NCBI GenBank assembly: GCA_029243445.1
Contig: JAQWSA010000024.1
Span: 1 to 8,221, forward strand
DNA: 8,221 nucleotides
Reading direction: 5' to 3'
Source of the DNA: Alphaproteobacteria bacterium
GTDB taxonomy: Bacteria; Pseudomonadota; Alphaproteobacteria; UBA6615
Shown: piece after piece, positions 1 through 5,476 of the stretch
Numbering within the stretch: the first letter of the stretch is position 1
Layout: every line of letters begins with the position of its first letter
Notes under the pieces: model-generated
Told to the model about the DNA's origin: nothing
What the model saw: the letters and a program-made list of their open reading frames with translations, nothing else
Databases searched by the model: none
Translations under genes and position numbers: made by a program

Positions 1-491
1 CCCACCCTGGCGAAAGGCTAGGTCCCCATAAATCAATGGATGATAAATTGAAGGCAGCGCGTAAAATTGCCCCTCGATACGGAGAGTTTCGACAAATTTT
101 AGTTGATAGCTTAGAAGGTGATTTTCACCGTGCTTACGGAGCGATGCCCAATGTTGTATATATAATACGCCCCGATGGAGTAATCCATTACCGATGCAAT
201 TGGGCAGCACCTCACTTAATTACTAAAGCTCTTGAAGACCGGGAAAATTTTCACAAAGTAGAAAACGCACCCACTGCAGAATTACGGGCTTCTCGTGCCA
301 TGCCTCATATGATTCGTACAATGTGGACCGGGGGCTTTGTAGCTTTATACGATTTTTTTAAGGCAGCCCCTCTTACAGTCTCTAAGCATATCAAAGTAGA
401 CGCTTATTATGCAAAACATGGTCGATTTAAAAACCAACCAATTCCTGTAGAGGAAATGCAAAAGCGAATTGATTCTGAAGCAACTCAATAA
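1..491 (+). CDS. Deiodinase-like / redoxin-family thioredoxin-fold protein, 3' part (5' end outside window)
   Basis: The reading frame is open from base 3 without a stop, so the ATG at 36 is probably internal and the gene begins left of the window. About 162 residues are visible. They start with HPGE, which fits the 'EAHPGE' segment after the active site in bacterial deiodinase-like redoxins. A helix follows (DDKLKAARKIA), then a strand and loop (ILVDSLEGDFHRAYGAMPN), then the strand VYIIRPDGVIHY, which is the typical cis-Pro/beta region of thioredoxin folds. The active-site Cys or Sec would lie upstream, so activity cannot be judged. The C-terminal ~80 residues contain a Met/Trp/Phe-rich helix and resemble no motif I recognise. 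The family is thought to be redox-active, but the substrate of the bacterial members is unknown to me. The gene ends 47 bases before a terminator-like hairpin and converges with the tRNA gene. Confidence 0.72.
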   Translation, partial: HPGERLGPHKSMDDKLKAARKIAPRYGEFRQILVDSLEGDFHRAYGAMPNVVYIIRPDGVIHYRCNWAAPHLITKALEDRENFHKVENAPTAELRASRAMPHMIRTMWTGGFVALYDFFKAAPLTVSKHIKVDAYYAKHGRFKNQPIPVEEMQKRIDSEATQ

Positions 492-537
492 ATTATCATT
501 AAGAATAGCTTCTTAACCAACTTACCATATTTATCTT

Positions 538-574
538 AAAGTCAGTCATTCCATAATTTGGTTTGGCTGGCTTT
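538..574. terminator. Hairpin between convergent genes, candidate bidirectional terminator
   Basis: Arms 538-548 and 564-574 pair over 11 positions, three of them G-U (T542, T546 with G; C-G and A-T otherwise allow a continuous stem). An inner stem CCA/TGG (551-553/559-561) closes a five-base loop behind a 2x2 TT/TT internal loop. The arm ends in TTT followed by AT-rich sequence on either strand, but no long T tract follows. It lies between the + strand gene ending at 491 and the - strand tRNA ending at 700, where a two-way terminator would be expected. The rest of 492-699 shows only AT-rich sequence. Confidence 0.4.
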
Positions 575-699
575 AAATTATAATACTCTATATGCAGTAA
601 ATTAGATAATTCTATTGCAATAAAGGTTATATAATCTGTTACTTATACTTATTGATTTGATTGGTTGAGCTTTTAAAAGAATTAAAAAATGTAAAAAAA

Positions 700-776
700 T
701 GGTGGTCACGGCAGGACTCGAACCTGCTACCTATGGATTAGGAATCCATCGCTCTATCCTGATGAGCTACGCAACC
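700..776 (-). tRNA. tRNA-Arg, anticodon CCT
   Basis: Read on the - strand, this 77-base segment folds as a full cloverleaf. The acceptor stem GGTTGCG pairs with CGTGACC, with two G-U pairs. The D stem is GCTC/GAGC, the anticodon stem ATGGA/TCCAT with loop TTCCTAA, and the T stem GCAGG/CCTGC with loop TTCGAGT. The discriminator base is A and the 3' CCA is encoded (700-702). The anticodon CCT (742-740) reads the AGG arginine codon. A seven-T tract (699-693 on the - strand) directly follows CCA and may help end transcription, though no GC-rich stem precedes it. Confidence 0.97.
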
Positions 777-784
777 ACTATGAT

Positions 785-814
785 TTCATACTCTCATTTG
801 GTAATATCATTCAA
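785..814 (-). promoter_or_regulatory. Possible sigma-70-like promoter of the tRNA-Arg gene
   Basis: On the - strand, TTGAAT (814-809) and TATGAA (790-785) are separated by 18 bases and lie just upstream of the tRNA 5' end at 776. Each hexamer matches the consensus at four of six positions. The placement is suitable, but matches of this quality are frequent in AT-rich DNA. Confidence 0.28.
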
Positions 815-880
815 GTTTTAAGATGGGGCATTATGTACATACCGTTCACATATTTATATTTGTGAATATTCTAGTTCAAT

Positions 881-947
881 GAGTGTTTGATATATAAGGA
901 GTATTTCATTCACTTGGATATACCTTATTATTAGCAATCAAACACTC
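881..947. repeat. Nested inverted repeat (two-step hairpin)
   Basis: A perfect 11-base inverted repeat, GAGTGTTTGAT at 881-891 and ATCAAACACTC at 937-947, encloses a second 6-base pair of arms, ATAAGG at 894-899 and CCTTAT at 923-928. The asymmetric internal loop is 2 versus 8 bases and the apical loop is 23 bases. The right arm touches the tRNA-like copy that starts at 945. No T tract follows on either strand, so it does not look like an intrinsic terminator. It could be a structured leader element, a small miniature-element remnant or chance. Confidence 0.5.
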
Positions 948-971
948 TATCCTGATGGGCTATGGAACCAC
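945..971 (-). repeat. Partial, diverged copy of the 5' end of tRNA-Arg(CCT)
   Basis: These 27 bases match 752-778 at 24 positions without gaps, with mismatches opposite 765, 770 and 772. In tRNA orientation the copy covers the two bases before the gene, the 5' acceptor strand and the D arm, and stops before the anticodon stem. No anticodon or T arm can be found next to it, so it is not a functional tRNA. It may be a remnant of a duplicated tRNA gene or an attachment-site scar. An ATG at 962 inside it opens a longer frame into the transporter gene downstream. Confidence 0.7.
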
Positions 972-1006
972 GTGCTTGCACTATAACTTTAGGGTTAAAA
1001 ATAAGA

Positions 1007-1933
1007 ATGAACTCTAAAATATTCAAAAAAACTTCTTTACTCGGCATAGTAGCAGGATTTTTTGCATTATTTACAACCGTGGCGATGCTTATTGCTGGTC
1101 GAATAGGAGCTAGCGGAGATTCACTAACAATCTGGGACCTGGCAGGAATACGTCAAGGAGGGGCCGCTATCCTCGCTTTACCTATTTTATTATATACTCG
1201 ACCTTGGAAAATGCGACCTAGGCAATACCTAGTAAATGCTGTATTTGGCGGCGCTCCTATGATCCTATTGTTATTCGGTGGAATGCTTTATGCGCCAGCC
1301 TCTCATGCTGGCGTGTTTATGAATGGCACGCTTCCTATAGCTGCAACATTAATAACCTGCATATGGCTGCGGGAGTATCCAGATTTATGGCAAAGATTTG
1401 GCATAACCATCATTATTATTGGAATGTTAGTAGTAGGATGGGAAACTATAAAATCAGTTATGCCTGGCCAATGGCGGGGACATTTATTATTTATAGCTGC
1501 TGGGATTTGGTTTTCGGTATGGTACGTAGCCATTAAAGCATGGCGTCAGAACGTAATGCAGACATTATGTGCTCTTTTGGTTCTTAATGCATTTATTTAC
1601 GTTCCAATTTGGTTAATCTTCCTGCCAAGCCAAATTTGGACAGCTCCTGTCGACGATCTCATATTACAAATAGTAGTACATAGTTTATTTGGGTCATTTT
1701 TAGCTATTTTTGGTCATTCCTATGCAGCAAATACTATTGGGCCAATGCGTCAGTCAGCAATTATGTCTGGCGCACCAATATTAGTACTTTTATTTTCTGT
1801 ACCATTTCTAGGAGAAAAAATAACAATCTATGGTGTAATCGGTGCCCTAGCTGTTACCCTAGGTATTTTATTTGTAATAGGTTTTCATTCACCCTCAAAA
1901 AGAGAAGCCACAAACCTTAGAAAAAACATTTGA
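1007..1933 (+). CDS. DMT-superfamily (EamA-type) membrane transporter
   Basis: The 308-residue product is very hydrophobic, with ten likely transmembrane helices at about 11-31, 46-63, 77-95, 99-120, 128-146, 157-177, 186-207, 216-240, 249-268 and 273-294. This is the usual length and number for the two-repeat EamA fold. Each half ends in the family's pattern: LREYPDLWQRFGITIIIIGM at 121-140, and FLGEKITIYGVIGA followed by LGILFVIG in the second half. It probably exports or imports a small metabolite in the inner membrane; the substrate cannot be told from sequence. I chose ATG 1007 over the in-frame ATG at 962 because the extra 15 residues (MEPRACTITLGLKIR) do not resemble a transporter N-terminus and are encoded in the tRNA-like copy. 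AGGG at 991-994 is a weak, distant ribosome-binding site, and TATAAC at 982-987 is a possible -10 element. The gene converges on folB with a 23-base gap. Confidence 0.88.
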   Translation: MNSKIFKKTSLLGIVAGFFALFTTVAMLIAGRIGASGDSLTIWDLAGIRQGGAAILALPILLYTRPWKMRPRQYLVNAVFGGAPMILLLFGGMLYAPASHAGVFMNGTLPIAATLITCIWLREYPDLWQRFGITIIIIGMLVVGWETIKSVMPGQWRGHLLFIAAGIWFSVWYVAIKAWRQNVMQTLCALLVLNAFIYVPIWLIFLPSQIWTAPVDDLILQIVVHSLFGSFLAIFGHSYAANTIGPMRQSAIMSGAPILVLLFSVPFLGEKITIYGVIGALAVTLGILFVIGFHSPSKREATNLRKNI

Positions 1934-1956
1934 AAGAAAGCCAAAAAAAAATCTCA

Positions 1957-2379
1957 TTATATATCACGTAAACGAATTAGCTCACTACCAACACTATAAC
2001 AATCATCATAAACATCCGTTTTTTCTGAAGATATCCTCACACCAGCCACATCTTCAAACCTAATACACATATCAGCAATTTCATCAACAAGTGTTTCCTG
2101 AAGATTAATATGGCGTCCCTTAATCAATCCATGCACAGCATTGCGCACCCGATCGTAATTAAACACCTCGGTAATGCTATCTTTCTTAGGTCCTTCATCA
2201 GAGGACATATAAAGTGTTATATTAATAAGTACTTTCTGAGACTTTCCTTGTTCAGAATCATTTATACCAATGTGCACATAAATTTCTAAATCACGAAAAA
2301 ACAATTTACGTACAGATATTTTTTTTTCAAGTAATCTATTCTCGATAGGGTCCATCGCTGAAATAGTCGTAATCGCCAT
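1957..2379 (-). CDS. folB: Dihydroneopterin aldolase
   Basis: FolB cleaves 7,8-dihydroneopterin to 6-hydroxymethyl-7,8-dihydropterin and glycolaldehyde in cytoplasmic folate synthesis. The 140-residue product has the family's layout: IGINDSEQGKSQKV (37-50), a FNYDRV strand/helix (73-78), NLQETLVDEIA (92-102) and VRISSEK (114-120). E43, Y75, E95 and K120 fall at the spacing of the active-site residues E22, Y54, E74 and K100 known from the Staphylococcus aureus enzyme. This implies an N-terminal extension of about 21 residues (MAITTISAMDPIENRLLEKKI). The ATG at 2379 has GGAAAG five bases upstream, which supports that longer start; a later ATG at codon 9 is possible. It begins two bases after the pteridine reductase stop codon, so translation is probably coupled. 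The gap after its stop holds a nine-base T tract on this strand (1951-1943) but no clear stem. Confidence 0.92.
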   Translation of the reverse strand: MAITTISAMDPIENRLLEKKISVRKLFFRDLEIYVHIGINDSEQGKSQKVLINITLYMSSDEGPKKDSITEVFNYDRVRNAVHGLIKGRHINLQETLVDEIADMCIRFEDVAGVRISSEKTDVYDDCYSVGSELIRLRDI

Positions 2380-2381
2380 AT

Positions 2382-3203
2382 TTACTTTCCGTTCTCATCA
2401 TCATTAATAAATTGAACTTCATCAGAGAGGTTCTTGGTGTTAGCAAACATTACATCACGCGTGCTGCCAATAAGGTGTTGACCTCCATCAACTAGTAAAA
2501 CTTCTCCAGTAACGGCAGTAGCTGAGACTAAATAACGAACTGCACTAGCAACATCAAATACGGTAGCCCCACGTTCTAATGGAGTGAGGTCATGAACTTT
2601 TGAAAATTGATGACGAGTCTGATCAGCGCTTGGTAATACTAGTCCGGGTGCTACACCGCAAACTCGAACCCGGGGGCCTAATGCCATCGCTAACATAGTG
2701 GTAAGTCCATTGAGTCCATACTTAGACAAAGTATAAGAAAGAAAATCTGGGTTTGGATTAACTAATTTTTGGTCAAGAAGGTTAATAATTACTCCATTAG
2801 CAGCTTCAGGTAATTTTTCCGAAAAGGCTCGAGATAATAAAATAGGTGTACATAGATTTACCGACATTATCGAGTTAAAGCCCTCAGTATTAAAAGATGA
2901 AATACTATCATTAACAAACAAAGAAGCATTGTTGACAAGGCAAGTTAAGCCTCCCGTGACGCTTATAGAGTCAGTAATTAGTTGTGATGCAGACTCGGCT
3001 TTTGATAAGTCAGCTGCGATGGCAGTAGCTTGTCCACCTTGGACCTCAATAGCTGCAACAGTCTGTTCTGCTGCTTCAGAAGATTGGTAGTAGTGAACAA
3101 TAACATGCCAACCATCCTTAGCTAACCCAAGTGCTATTGCCCTGCCTATTCTGCGAGCCGCTCCCGTAACCAAAGCTCCGTGTTTTATGTTTTCAATTGT
3201 CAT
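2382..3203 (-). CDS. PTR1/FolM-like SDR pteridine reductase
   Basis: This is a short-chain dehydrogenase/reductase of 273 residues with a Rossmann fold. The nucleotide site reads TGAARRIG (13-20), the TGxxxRxG form typical of pteridine reductases, followed by VHYYQSS (36-42), which resembles the NADPH-selecting HYHRS stretch of Leishmania PTR1. D65 (ADL) and NNAS (91-94) are also present. The classical catalytic Ser is replaced by Asp in NLLDQ (D144), with Y157 and K161 in YTLSK. D and Y are 13 residues apart, as in PTR1 (D181/Y194). The VDGGQHL end (238-244) is also family-like; a ~29-residue acidic tail follows. It probably reduces dihydropterins, such as dihydromonapterin or dihydrofolate, with NADPH in the cytoplasm. 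The ATG overlaps the pip stop codon (ATGA), and folB follows after 2 bases, a pterin-related neighbour that supports the call. The exact substrate is inferred. Confidence 0.85.
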   Translation of the reverse strand: MTIENIKHGALVTGAARRIGRAIALGLAKDGWHVIVHYYQSSEAAEQTVAAIEVQGGQATAIAADLSKAESASQLITDSISVTGGLTCLVNNASLFVNDSISSFNTEGFNSIMSVNLCTPILLSRAFSEKLPEAANGVIINLLDQKLVNPNPDFLSYTLSKYGLNGLTTMLAMALGPRVRVCGVAPGLVLPSADQTRHQFSKVHDLTPLERGATVFDVASAVRYLVSATAVTGEVLLVDGGQHLIGSTRDVMFANTKNLSDEVQFINDDENGK

Positions 3204-4147
3204 TCTATTTTTTTCATCATTTCAGTTGCCTCTACCAAGGCCTTACGAATACCAGGTTCTAGGGCAGAATGACCAGCATCCGCTACTATTTCTATACGTG
3301 CTTCTGGCCAAGCCGATGCCAGACGATAAGCAGTGGTAGGCGGACAAACCATATCGTAACGCCCTTGTATAATAACACCCGGAAGGTGACGGATAGAATC
3401 CATATTATTTATCAAATAATTTTCTTTAAGAAATCCATTGTTAGCTAAATAATAAGCCTCCAGCCTCGCTAGAGCCAAGACACTACTCGTATTGGTTGAA
3501 TCCCATAATATATTTTGTTTGATCCGTAGTGTTGAACAATTTGCCTCATAAGAAACCCAAGCGCGTGCCGCCGGCAAATTGATATCAGGGTCAGGGTTTT
3601 CTAGCATATTTTGATAGGCCGTTAATAAATCTGCCCTCTTTGATTCTGGAATAGCATTAGAAAAACTACACCAAGCCTCCGGAAAAAACCTACGCATGCC
3701 ATACATAAACCAATCAACTTCTTCCTTATCACACAAAAATATACCGCGAAGAATGAGACCTCTACATCGGTTATAAAATGATTGCGCATATGCTAAGGCA
3801 AGGGTACTTCCCCAAGACCCTCCGAAAATAAACCACTTTTCAATACCTAGGGATTCTCTTAAAAGTTCAATGTCAGCTATTAAATGCTGAGTTGTATTAT
3901 TATCAATAGAGGCATTAGGAGTAGACCTGCCGCAACCCCGTTGGTCAAAAAGAATAATTCTATAGAATTCAGGATCATAAAAACGACGGTTATTTGCATT
4001 AGTCCCAGCTCCAGGACCACCATGAAGAAATAATATTGGTTCTCCCTTAGGATTACCTGATTGCTCCCAATACATTTCGTGCCCATGGCTTAGAGGTAAT
4101 GCACCTGTTTCATATGGCATAATTTCTGGAAATAAATCTATATGCAA
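3200..4147 (-). CDS. pip: Prolyl aminopeptidase (proline iminopeptidase), peptidase family S33
   Basis: The enzyme removes N-terminal proline from peptides in the cytoplasm. The 315-residue alpha/beta hydrolase has the oxyanion motif HGGPG (42-46), DQRGCGRS (68-75), the nucleophile elbow GGSWGS with S111, the acid D265 in GRYDMVCPP, and H293 in DAGHSALEPG. E201 and E230 sit where the family's two amine-binding glutamates (E204 and E232 in the Serratia enzyme) are expected. Length and N-terminus (LFPEIMPYETG) match the family. The start codon is TTG at 4147: AGAGGA lies seven bases upstream, the family N-terminus begins there, and the only nearby ATG (codon 10) has no ribosome-binding site and would cut conserved residues. 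It is the first gene of the pip, pteridine reductase, folB unit, and its stop overlaps the next start by four bases. A perfect AT palindrome lies 36 bases upstream. Confidence 0.95.
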   Translation of the reverse strand: MHIDLFPEIMPYETGALPLSHGHEMYWEQSGNPKGEPILFLHGGPGAGTNANNRRFYDPEFYRIILFDQRGCGRSTPNASIDNNTTQHLIADIELLRESLGIEKWFIFGGSWGSTLALAYAQSFYNRCRGLILRGIFLCDKEEVDWFMYGMRRFFPEAWCSFSNAIPESKRADLLTAYQNMLENPDPDINLPAARAWVSYEANCSTLRIKQNILWDSTNTSSVLALARLEAYYLANNGFLKENYLINNMDSIRHLPGVIIQGRYDMVCPPTTAYRLASAWPEARIEIVADAGHSALEPGIRKALVEATEMMKKIE

Positions 4148-4154
4148 TAAAGTT

Positions 4155-4160
4155 TCCTCT
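4155..4160 (-). promoter_or_regulatory. Ribosome-binding site that fixes the TTG start of pip
   Basis: On the - strand the bases read AGAGGA, part of GAGAGGA, with seven bases to the TTG at 4147. This spacing is ideal, and it supports TTG over the ATG at 4120. Confidence 0.75.
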
Positions 4161-4182
4161 CTTTAGGTGTACAAAATTGCAC

Positions 4183-4204
4183 TTTATAAAATATATTTTA
4201 TAAA
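4183..4204. promoter_or_regulatory. Perfect 22-base AT-only palindrome upstream of pip
   Basis: The half-site TTTATAAAATA (4183-4193) is followed at once by its exact reverse complement (4194-4204), with no spacer and no mismatch. It lies 36 bases upstream of the pip start codon, where the promoter should be, and contains TATAAA-like -10 candidates on both strands. It could be a dimeric repressor's operator overlapping the -10 region, or a melting-prone AT tract. The rest of the 124-base gap to carD is AT-rich. Confidence 0.4.
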
Positions 4205-4247
4205 CTTTATTTTAATATCTTTAATATATCCCATTACTGACCTTCAT

Positions 4248-4266
4248 AAAAACAGCTCCACTAGCT
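4248..4266 (-). terminator. Weak terminator-like site after carD
   Basis: On the - strand, six bases after the carD stop codon, AGCT (4266-4263) and AGCT (4257-4254) can pair around a five-base loop. G and then TTTTT (4252-4248) follow. A four-base stem is short for an intrinsic terminator, so this is only a candidate. Confidence 0.2.
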
Positions 4267-4271
4267 TTAAT

Positions 4272-4793
4272 TTAAGTTGAACTCATCGAGTCTTCCATCA
4301 TCTCAACAGCTGTATCATGGTCAAGGTCTTCACATGCTGCATACTCACGGGCCAACCTTTCAAGTGCAGCTTGATACATCTGCCGTTCTGAATATGACTG
4401 CTCGGGTTGGTCTGCATTTCGATGAAGATCGCGTACAACCTCAGCGATCGCTATTGGATCTCCCGAGTTTATTTTTGCCTCATATTCCTGAGCCCGCCGA
4501 CTCCACATTGTTCGTTTAATTCTCACTCTACCTTTGAGTGTTTTTAGAGCCATCTCAATGGTTTTTTCACTAGAAAGCTTTCTTAAACCAGAATCTTCTA
4601 CCTTATCGATAGGCACCCGAAGAATCATACGTTCTTTTTCAAAATTAATAATAAATAATTGAAGGTCTTGCCCGGCAATTTCTCTCTCTTCAACACCAGT
4701 GACCTGTCCTACACCATGTGTGGGATATACAACGTAGTCCCCAGCATTAAATTCTAGGTTTTTTAATGGTTTTCTTTTCGTATCTGTCTTCAT
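4272..4793 (-). CDS. carD: CarD/CdnL-family RNA polymerase-binding transcription regulator
   Basis: CarD/CdnL proteins bind the RNA polymerase beta subunit and the upstream edge of the promoter bubble to stabilise open complexes, notably at rRNA and growth-related promoters. The 173-residue product has the N-terminal Tudor-like RNAP-interacting domain, from FNAGDYVVYPTHGVGQV (15-31) to about LRVPIDKVEDSGLRKL (58-73). A helical C-terminal domain follows, with the conserved W97 in MWSRRAQEYEAKINSGD, the Trp known to wedge into the upstream fork at the -10 element. The pattern AEVVRDLHR and the YSERQMYQAALERLAREYA helix are typical. The length fits the single-module CdnL type rather than the longer Myxococcus CarD with a DNA-binding tail. 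The ATG at 4793 has a TAGG five bases upstream. A 227-base gap separates it from fdxA and probably holds its own promoter. Confidence 0.95.
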   Translation of the reverse strand: MKTDTKRKPLKNLEFNAGDYVVYPTHGVGQVTGVEEREIAGQDLQLFIINFEKERMILRVPIDKVEDSGLRKLSSEKTIEMALKTLKGRVRIKRTMWSRRAQEYEAKINSGDPIAIAEVVRDLHRNADQPEQSYSERQMYQAALERLAREYAACEDLDHDTAVEMMEDSMSST

Positions 4794-4963
4794 GTTGGCC
4801 TATTTTATTTGTCCCAAATAGAAGCGGCACTGCTACAATTATTATTTCAGCAGATGTCACTTGGTTATTTTATATTAAATAGTTTGCTGCCTAGGGCAAC
4901 TCCAAAAAAACTTCGCAACAAGGCGATGATAGCTCTCTCAATAGAACTTAATCCCTATAACAT

Positions 4964-4983
4964 AAAAACACTGTTATTAACAG
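4964..4983 (-). terminator. Candidate intrinsic terminator after fdxA
   Basis: On the - strand, downstream of the fdxA stop at 5021, CTGTT (4983-4979) pairs with AACAG (4975-4971) over a three-base loop. TG and then five T (4968-4964) follow. The stem is short, extended only by a possible G-T pair, so efficiency is uncertain. The rest of the fdxA-carD gap shows no coding frame I would defend. Confidence 0.33.
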
Positions 4984-5020
4984 CTTAATGGTACAACTCA
5001 TTGTATGGTTTTTCTATAAA

Positions 5021-5356
5021 CTAGCCTTGGCCAGGATTCGCACTAAAGTGTTTTTCAAACTTATCTTCTTGACCCTTGAATTCTTCTGCTTCAGGTAATG
5101 GATCAGACTTAACTGTTACGTTAGGCCATTTTTCAGAATATTCTCTATTCATCTCCAACCATTTGTCAGCTTCAGGCTCTACGTCAGGTATAATTGCTTC
5201 CGCTGGACATTCGGGCTCACAAACCCCACAGTCAATGCATTCATCCGGATGTATCACCAACATATTTTCTCCTTCATAGAAACAATCTACAGGACAAACT
5301 TCTACGCAGTCAGTATACTTACATTTGATGCAAGCCTCGGTCACTACGTACGGCAT
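5021..5356 (-). CDS. fdxA: Seven-iron ferredoxin (3Fe-4S/4Fe-4S)
   Basis: This is a small cytoplasmic electron carrier of 111 residues, the usual length for the Azotobacter FdI type. The cysteines are C9, C12, C17, C21, C25, C40, C43, C46 and C50. Counting the initiator Met, they fall one residue after the Azotobacter FdI pattern: C9, C17 and C50 should bind the 3Fe-4S cluster, and C21, C40, C43 and C46 the 4Fe-4S cluster; C12 and C25 match its free cysteines. The acidic C-terminal half ([16 protein letters not shown]) is normal for the family. The start ATG has AGGAAGGA six bases upstream, a strong ribosome-binding site consistent with high expression. It lies between the TerB-like gene and carD in the alphaproteobacterial helicase-S4-fdxA-carD neighbourhood. 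The redox partner is not evident. Confidence 0.96.
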   Translation of the reverse strand: MPYVVTEACIKCKYTDCVEVCPVDCFYEGENMLVIHPDECIDCGVCEPECPAEAIIPDVEPEADKWLEMNREYSEKWPNVTVKSDPLPEAEEFKGQEDKFEKHFSANPGQG

Positions 5357-5399
5357 TTTAATTCCTTCCTTACAAATACAACTAGGTAAATTTATAGTA

Positions 5400-5430
5400 T
5401 CTAAGACTTAAAAAAATTATTTGTCTTAGA
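5400..5430. promoter_or_regulatory. Eight-base dyad in the fdxA upstream region
   Basis: TCTAAGAC (5400-5407) and GTCTTAGA (5423-5430) form a perfect inverted repeat around a 15-base AT-rich loop, 43 bases upstream of the fdxA start. No T tract follows it on the - strand, so it does not look like the terminator of the preceding TerB-like gene. An operator or a leader hairpin is possible. The 120-base gap also holds a 5-base hairpin GGTTT/AAACC at 5440-5457. Confidence 0.35.
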
Positions 5431-5476
5431 ACCGAACAAGGTTTCTATTAATAAACCATTGAATCGAACATATTAA

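Noticed and set aside
845..866. TTCACA/TGTGAA inverted repeat between the tRNA and its partial copy.
   Set aside because: Six-base arms with a ten-base AT loop are expected by chance in AT-rich DNA, and nothing ties it to a promoter or terminator.
779..944. The segment between the tRNA and its partial copy as an inserted mobile element.
   Set aside because: It holds no open frame, integrase or transposase and is only 166 bases long; at most it is a remnant.
1303..1533. A 76-codon open frame on the - strand inside the transporter gene.
   Set aside because: It lies fully inside a well-supported membrane-protein gene, matches no family I know and has no ribosome-binding site worth noting; it is an antisense shadow.
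4277..4519. An 80-codon + strand frame opposite carD.
   Set aside because: It is antisense to a strongly supported CarD gene, and its product has no recognisable features.
4888..4898. TGCC/GGCA hairpin near an A tract in the fdxA-carD gap.
   Set aside because: A four-base stem with the A/T tract on the wrong side for the - strand; no function could be supported.
5440..5457. GGTTT/AAACC hairpin after the TerB-like gene as its terminator.
   Set aside because: The stem is only five pairs and no T tract follows on the - strand.
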